NCBI RefSeq assembly: GCF_017877055.1
Contig: NZ_JAGIPG010000002.1
Location: 1,550,001 to 1,614,000, forward strand
Reading direction: 5' to 3'
From: Neorhizobium galegae
GTDB taxonomy: Bacteria; Pseudomonadota; Alphaproteobacteria; Rhizobiales; Rhizobiaceae
Length of the DNA stretch: 64,000 nt
The stretch's first letter is position 1. Each line of letters begins with the position of its first letter. Shown piece by piece: positions 60,855 to 64,000 of the stretch. The notes beneath the pieces are model-generated. The model did not search any database. It was not told the DNA's origin and saw only the letters and a list, made by a program, of their open reading frames with translations. The translations under genes were made by a program, and so were the position numbers.

Positions 60855-60981
60855 GGATCCTCGGGTTTAACCCGAGGACGAGGATGACGGAGAGAGCGGC
60901 GGATGACGGAGGAGAGGGTACAACACCCAAGGTCGTCATCTGACGTCCAAGGTCGTCATCCTCGGGCTTGACCCGAGGATC
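60855..60981. repeat. Inverted repeat of palindromic units
   Basis: Two palindromes, CCTCGGGTTTAACCCGAGG (60859-60877) and CCTCGGGCTTGACCCGAGG (60960-60978), sit in inverted ~30-base units (GGATCCTCGGG... and ...CGTCATCCTCGGG). Between them, CCAAGGTCGTCATC occurs twice in direct order (60927 and 60947). GTCATCCTCGGGCTTGACCCGAGGATC is a widespread Rhizobiales intergenic repeat. It may also end the lolCD transcript. Confidence 0.8.
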
Positions 60982-61111
60982 TACACTCCAGACGCCGACC
61001 TATCCGGGCACAATCGGCACCTCCCCGTCAGCCCCATCAAGCACTTAGCCTCCCCTTCATCCCCGCCTTCCCGACCCGTGCCTACAATCTCCCCGTTCCG
61101 TCACGGATACA

Positions 61112-61441
61112 CCGGCAGGCGTGCCGGCGAGGCGGGACCGGCGCCGGGTGGCAGGAAACGACGTAAGTCCTTCCCTTCGGGGTTCGCGGAAAATGGTCTC
61201 CCTCCGGCGACGTGGGACCGGTGAGAAGCTGTCGGACCGACTTCTCTTCTCGTTTTCCATCATGGAGCGCCGGGCGTGCCTGTGAGGCACACAGGGTGAT
61301 CGGGGCCGCGCCGTGCGGCGTCCGAGGGTTTTTCAAGGACCCGGATGTGCGGCGCAGGTGGAAGACGATGCCGGGCGGCGGTCATGGCCCGCGGCATCGT
61401 CGCCTGAGAGCGTGCATGACGCCCTCTCTTGAGGGGCACGC
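61112..61441. other. Hairpin-dense, probably non-coding region upstream of dnaE
   Basis: Six good hairpins follow one another: 61112-61127 (CCGGCA/TGCCGG), 61223-61246 (GAGAAG/CTTCTC with inner TCGG/CCGA), 61276-61290 (GTGCCT/AGGCAC), 61305-61319 (GCCGC/GCGGC), 61366-61399 (CGATGCCG/CGGCATCG) and 61410-61441 (GCGTGC/GCACGC with inner CCCTC/GAGGG). GGAAAA (61188) can pair with TTTTCC (61253) around the second. Both strands have open frames here, but neither protein looks real. It could be a structured RNA or a multi-copy mosaic element. The flanking stretches 60982-61111 and 61442-61673 show nothing recognisable. Confidence 0.5.
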
Positions 61442-61673
61442 AACCGTTCCCATAACCCCCGTCATCGCAGAGGGACCGAAGTCGCGGATATTAACCGCCG
61501 AACGGGGCGCTGAGAGGTGTCACCTATTACTTATCTTACGAGGCAGCTTTCAGCGCCTCGTCCGAACCATTGCGTACCCGGATTGGTTATCCAAGTCCGG
61601 ACGTGCCCGCATGCGTTCAATCTCAAGTTAACGGATCGTTTACCAGGTGACGGAGGATATCGGGGCATGTTTT

Positions 61674-61728
61674 GTTTCCGGTCTGTTCTTTTGTTGACTC
61701 TCAAACAAAATGAGAACAAAATAAAAAC
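61674..61728 (+). promoter_or_regulatory. SOS-like (LexA) operator/promoter candidate
   Basis: The alphaproteobacterial LexA site is GTTC-N7-GTTC. Here GTTT-N7-GTTC lies at 61674-61688 and GAAC-N7-AAAC at 61714-61728, each one base off. A promoter with TTGACT (61694-61699) and CAAAAT (61717-61722), spacing 17, lies between and overlaps the second box. Downstream is the 28-residue peptide gene. Confidence 0.4.
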
Positions 61729-61751
61729 ATAAGAGAACACGGGAGACGACG

Positions 61752-61838
61752 ATGACTGACCTGCTTCGTGACATTGCCGCATTCGCTTCAATCGCCACCT
61801 TCGTGGCCAGCCTTTCGATGATCATGATGGCCATGTAA
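61752..61838 (+). CDS. 28-residue membrane peptide
   Basis: A short frame with a good GGGAG ribosome-binding site seven bases before the ATG. The peptide has a charged start (MTDLLRD) and then one hydrophobic helix to the end (AAFASIATFVASLSMIMMAM). Size, topology and SOS-like promoter recall Caulobacter SidA, a 29-residue SOS-induced inner-membrane division inhibitor, but no sequence similarity can be claimed. It could instead be a leader peptide of dnaE, 105 bases downstream. Confidence 0.55.
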   Translation: MTDLLRDIAAFASIATFVASLSMIMMAM

Positions 61839-61943
61839 TCGGAGCCCTCCGGCCGAAAGCGGTTGAGGGGGGAAATCCGAACTGGACTCTGAAGTCCCTG
61901 CGCCGGACAATAGCCTGATTCATGAGATGGATATGGCGCAGAT

Positions 61944-64000
61944 ATGGCAGATACAGTGGACGTAAAATCGGGATCGGAAGCGCTGGGGGCGACCCCGCAA
62001 TTCGTTCACCTTCGCGTCCATTCCGCCTATTCGTTGCTTGAAGGCGCGCTGCCGCTCAAGAAGATCCTCTCGAAGGCAATCGCGGACAATCAGCCCGCGA
62101 TCGCGATCACCGATACCAACAATCTCTTCGTTGCCCTGGAATTCGCCCAGAAGGCGATCGGCGACGGCCTGCAGCCGATCATCGGCTGCCAGCTGTCGAT
62201 CGATATGGAAGACCAGTCCGACGAGCGCCGCAACAGCCACCAGCAGCTCGCCAAGCTGCCGGCGATCGTCGTGCTGGCGGCCAATGCCACCGGTTACGAA
62301 CGGCTGGTCGACCTTATCAGCCGGGCCTATCTGGGCGGTGAGGGGCATCAGTCCATCCATATCTGCCGCTCCTGGCTGGAGGACGGCGGCACCGAAGGTC
62401 TGATCGCGCTGACCGGCGCCGGCACCGGTCCGGTCGATACCGTTCTGAAGGAAGGCAATGCCACGCTTGCCGAAGCAAGGCTCCTGAAGCTCAAGGAAAT
62501 CTTCGGCGACCGGCTTTATGTCGAACTGCAGCGCCACGGCGCCTATGACCGGCGCCACGAGCACAAGATCGTCACGCTCGCCTACGATCACGACCTGCCG
62601 CTAGTCGCGACCAACGAAGCCTTCTTTCCCACTAAGGCCGATTACGATGCCCATGACGCGCTGATGGCTGTTGCCCATAACGCGATCGTCTCGGACGACA
62701 CCCGATTCCGCCTGACGCCGGACCATTATCTGAAGAGCCGCGCCGAGATGGCAAAGCTGTTCGCCGACCTGCCGGAGGCGCTTGAAAACACGGTCGAGAT
62801 CGCCCGCCGCTGTTCCTTCGTGCTGAAAACCCGCAATCCGATCCTGCCGCGCTTCACCGGCGCCACGGACGATCCGGCGGAAGCCGAGCGCGCCGAGGCG
62901 GAGGAACTGCGCCGCCAGTCCGTGGAAGGTCTCGAAGAGCGCATCGCGACGCTCGGCATCACGCGCGGTTATACCGAACAGGACTATCGCGAACGGCTGG
63001 ACTTCGAGCTCAGCGTCATCGAGAAGATGAAGTTTCCAGGCTACTTCCTGATCGTTGCCGACTTCATCAAATGGGCCAAGCAGCAGGGCATCCCGGTTGG
63101 TCCCGGCCGTGGTTCCGGTGCGGGCTCGCTGGTCGCCTACGCGCTGACCATTACCGACGTCGATCCGCTGCGCTTCTCGCTTCTGTTCGAGCGCTTCCTC
63201 AATCCCGACCGCGTCTCGATGCCGGACTTCGACATCGACTTCTGCCAGGACCGCCGCGAAGAGGTGATCCGTTACGTGCAGCAGAAATACGGCCGCGAGC
63301 AGGTGGCGCAGATCATCACCTTCGGTTCGCTGCAGGCGCGCGCCGCCTTGCGCGACGTCGGCCGCGTGCTCGAGATGCCCTATGGCCAGGTCGACAAGAT
63401 CTGCAAGCTGGTGCCGAACAACCCGGCCAACCCGACGCCCCTGTCGAAGGCGATCGAGGAGGATCCGAAATTCCAGGAGGAGGCCGACAAGGAACCGGTC
63501 GTCGCCCGCCTCCTCGATATCGCCCAGAAGATCGAAGGCCTCTACCGCCACGCCTCGACCCACGCCGCCGGCATCGTCATCGGCGACCGGCCGCTGTCGA
63601 AGCTGGTACCGATGTATCGCGACCCGCGCTCGGACATGCCGGTCACCCAGTTCAACATGAAATGGGTGGAGCAGGCGGGCCTCGTGAAGTTCGACTTCCT
63701 CGGCCTGAAGACGCTGACCGTGCTGAAGACCGCCGTCGATTTCTGCCGCAAGCGCGGCATCGAGGTCGATCTCGCCAAGATCCCGCTCGACGACACCAAG
63801 ACCTACGAAATGCTCTCGCGCGGCGAGACGGTCGGCGTGTTCCAGGTGGAAAGTGCGGGCATGCGCAAGGCGCTGATCGGCATGCGGCCAGACTGCATCG
63901 AGGACATCATCGCGCTCGTGGCGCTTTATCGTCCGGGCCCGATGGAGAACATTCCGACCTACAACGCCCGCAAGCACGGCGAGGAGGAGATCGAGTCGAT
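61944..64000 (+). CDS. dnaE: DNA polymerase III alpha subunit, N-terminal part (runs off right edge)
   Basis: The first 685 codons of the replicative polymerase. The PHP domain starts at FVHLRVHSAYSLLEGALPLKKI and continues through IAITDTNNLFVALEFAQ and CQLSIDM. The polymerase palm begins with FPGYFLIVADFIKWAKQQGIPVGPGRGSGAGSLVAYAL and has the catalytic aspartates of PDFDIDF (Asp428, Asp430). The rest (fingers, HhH, OB) is outside. It is the DnaE1 type: the start and the PHP motif fit replicative enzymes, and there is no imuA/imuB next to it. The ATG at 61944 is the only start in frame; the ribosome-binding site is weak. Confidence 0.95.
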   Translation, partial: MADTVDVKSGSEALGATPQFVHLRVHSAYSLLEGALPLKKILSKAIADNQPAIAITDTNNLFVALEFAQKAIGDGLQPIIGCQLSIDMEDQSDERRNSHQQLAKLPAIVVLAANATGYERLVDLISRAYLGGEGHQSIHICRSWLEDGGTEGLIALTGAGTGPVDTVLKEGNATLAEARLLKLKEIFGDRLYVELQRHGAYDRRHEHKIVTLAYDHDLPLVATNEAFFPTKADYDAHDALMAVAHNAIVSDDTRFRLTPDHYLKSRAEMAKLFADLPEALENTVEIARRCSFVLKTRNPILPRFTGATDDPAEAERAEAEELRRQSVEGLEERIATLGITRGYTEQDYRERLDFELSVIEKMKFPGYFLIVADFIKWAKQQGIPVGPGRGSGAGSLVAYALTITDVDPLRFSLLFERFLNPDRVSMPDFDIDFCQDRREEVIRYVQQKYGREQVAQIITFGSLQARAALRDVGRVLEMPYGQVDKICKLVPNNPANPTPLSKAIEEDPKFQEEADKEPVVARLLDIAQKIEGLYRHASTHAAGIVIGDRPLSKLVPMYRDPRSDMPVTQFNMKWVEQAGLVKFDFLGLKTLTVLKTAVDFCRKRGIEVDLAKIPLDDTKTYEMLSRGETVGVFQVESAGMRKALIGMRPDCIEDIIALVALYRPGPMENIPTYNARKHGEEEIES

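Noticed and set aside
61212..61631. A 139-codon frame in the hairpin-rich region before dnaE
   Set aside because: Composition (Arg/Gly/Ser/Cys) and the overlapping hairpins suggest non-coding DNA; the opposite strand is open as well, so openness carries no weight.

Overview
The window is about 61% GC and comes from an alphaproteobacterium, almost certainly a member of the Rhizobiaceae (Rhizobium/Agrobacterium/Ensifer group; the genus cannot be fixed from sequence alone). Supporting this are the chromosomal order clpP-clpX-lon-hupB ... tRNA-Val, two tRNA-Asp ... nuoA-N-birA-rnj-mce-proS-lolC-lolD-dnaE, the long NuoE tail, a short ProRS without the editing insertion, and intergenic palindromes typical of the group.

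Region by region. 1-1.9 kb: the start of a gamma-glutamyltranspeptidase gene that leaves the window, and a membrane diguanylate cyclase, both on the minus strand. 2.2-7.8 kb: protein quality control (ClpP, ClpX, Lon) and the nucleoid protein HU, with clear hairpin terminators and heat-shock-like promoters. 7.9-17.9 kb: a periplasmic beta-propeller/esterase-like-phytase protein, an aldo/keto reductase, a YhaO/YhaN-type (SbcD/SbcC-like) nuclease-ATPase pair, a membrane protein of unknown function and a PPP-family phosphatase.

18.1-34.2 kb: one long, tightly coupled plus-strand cluster for a surface polysaccharide. It encodes an outer-membrane export lipoprotein, a Wzc/ExoP-type co-polymerase with tyrosine kinase, GDP-L-fucose synthesis (gmd, fcl), six glycosyltransferase-like proteins, a Wzx-like flippase, a Wzy-like multi-spanning protein and a WcaF-like acetyltransferase. 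No initiating phosphoglycosyltransferase (ExoY/WcaJ type) is present. Next to it, on the other strand, lie a 572-residue beta-helix, tailspike-like protein and a coupled 55-residue protein.

36.5-37.2 kb: tRNA-Val(TAC) on the minus strand and two almost identical tRNA-Asp(GTC) genes on the plus strand. 37.4-53.4 kb: the complete 14-subunit complex I operon, interrupted by two accessory genes: a small exported protein between nuoD and nuoE, and an Ala/Pro/Lys-rich helix-hairpin-helix protein between nuoF and nuoG. 53.4-64 kb: biotin ligase, RNase J, methylmalonyl-CoA epimerase, a DUF1467-like membrane protein, ProRS, LolC/LolD and the 5' part of dnaE.

The least explained parts are intergenic. 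There is a strong minus-strand terminator upstream of proS with no minus-strand gene to serve (candidate small RNA). Upstream of dnaE is a roughly 0.9 kb stretch dense in hairpins, ending in an SOS-like promoter that drives a 28-residue membrane peptide.
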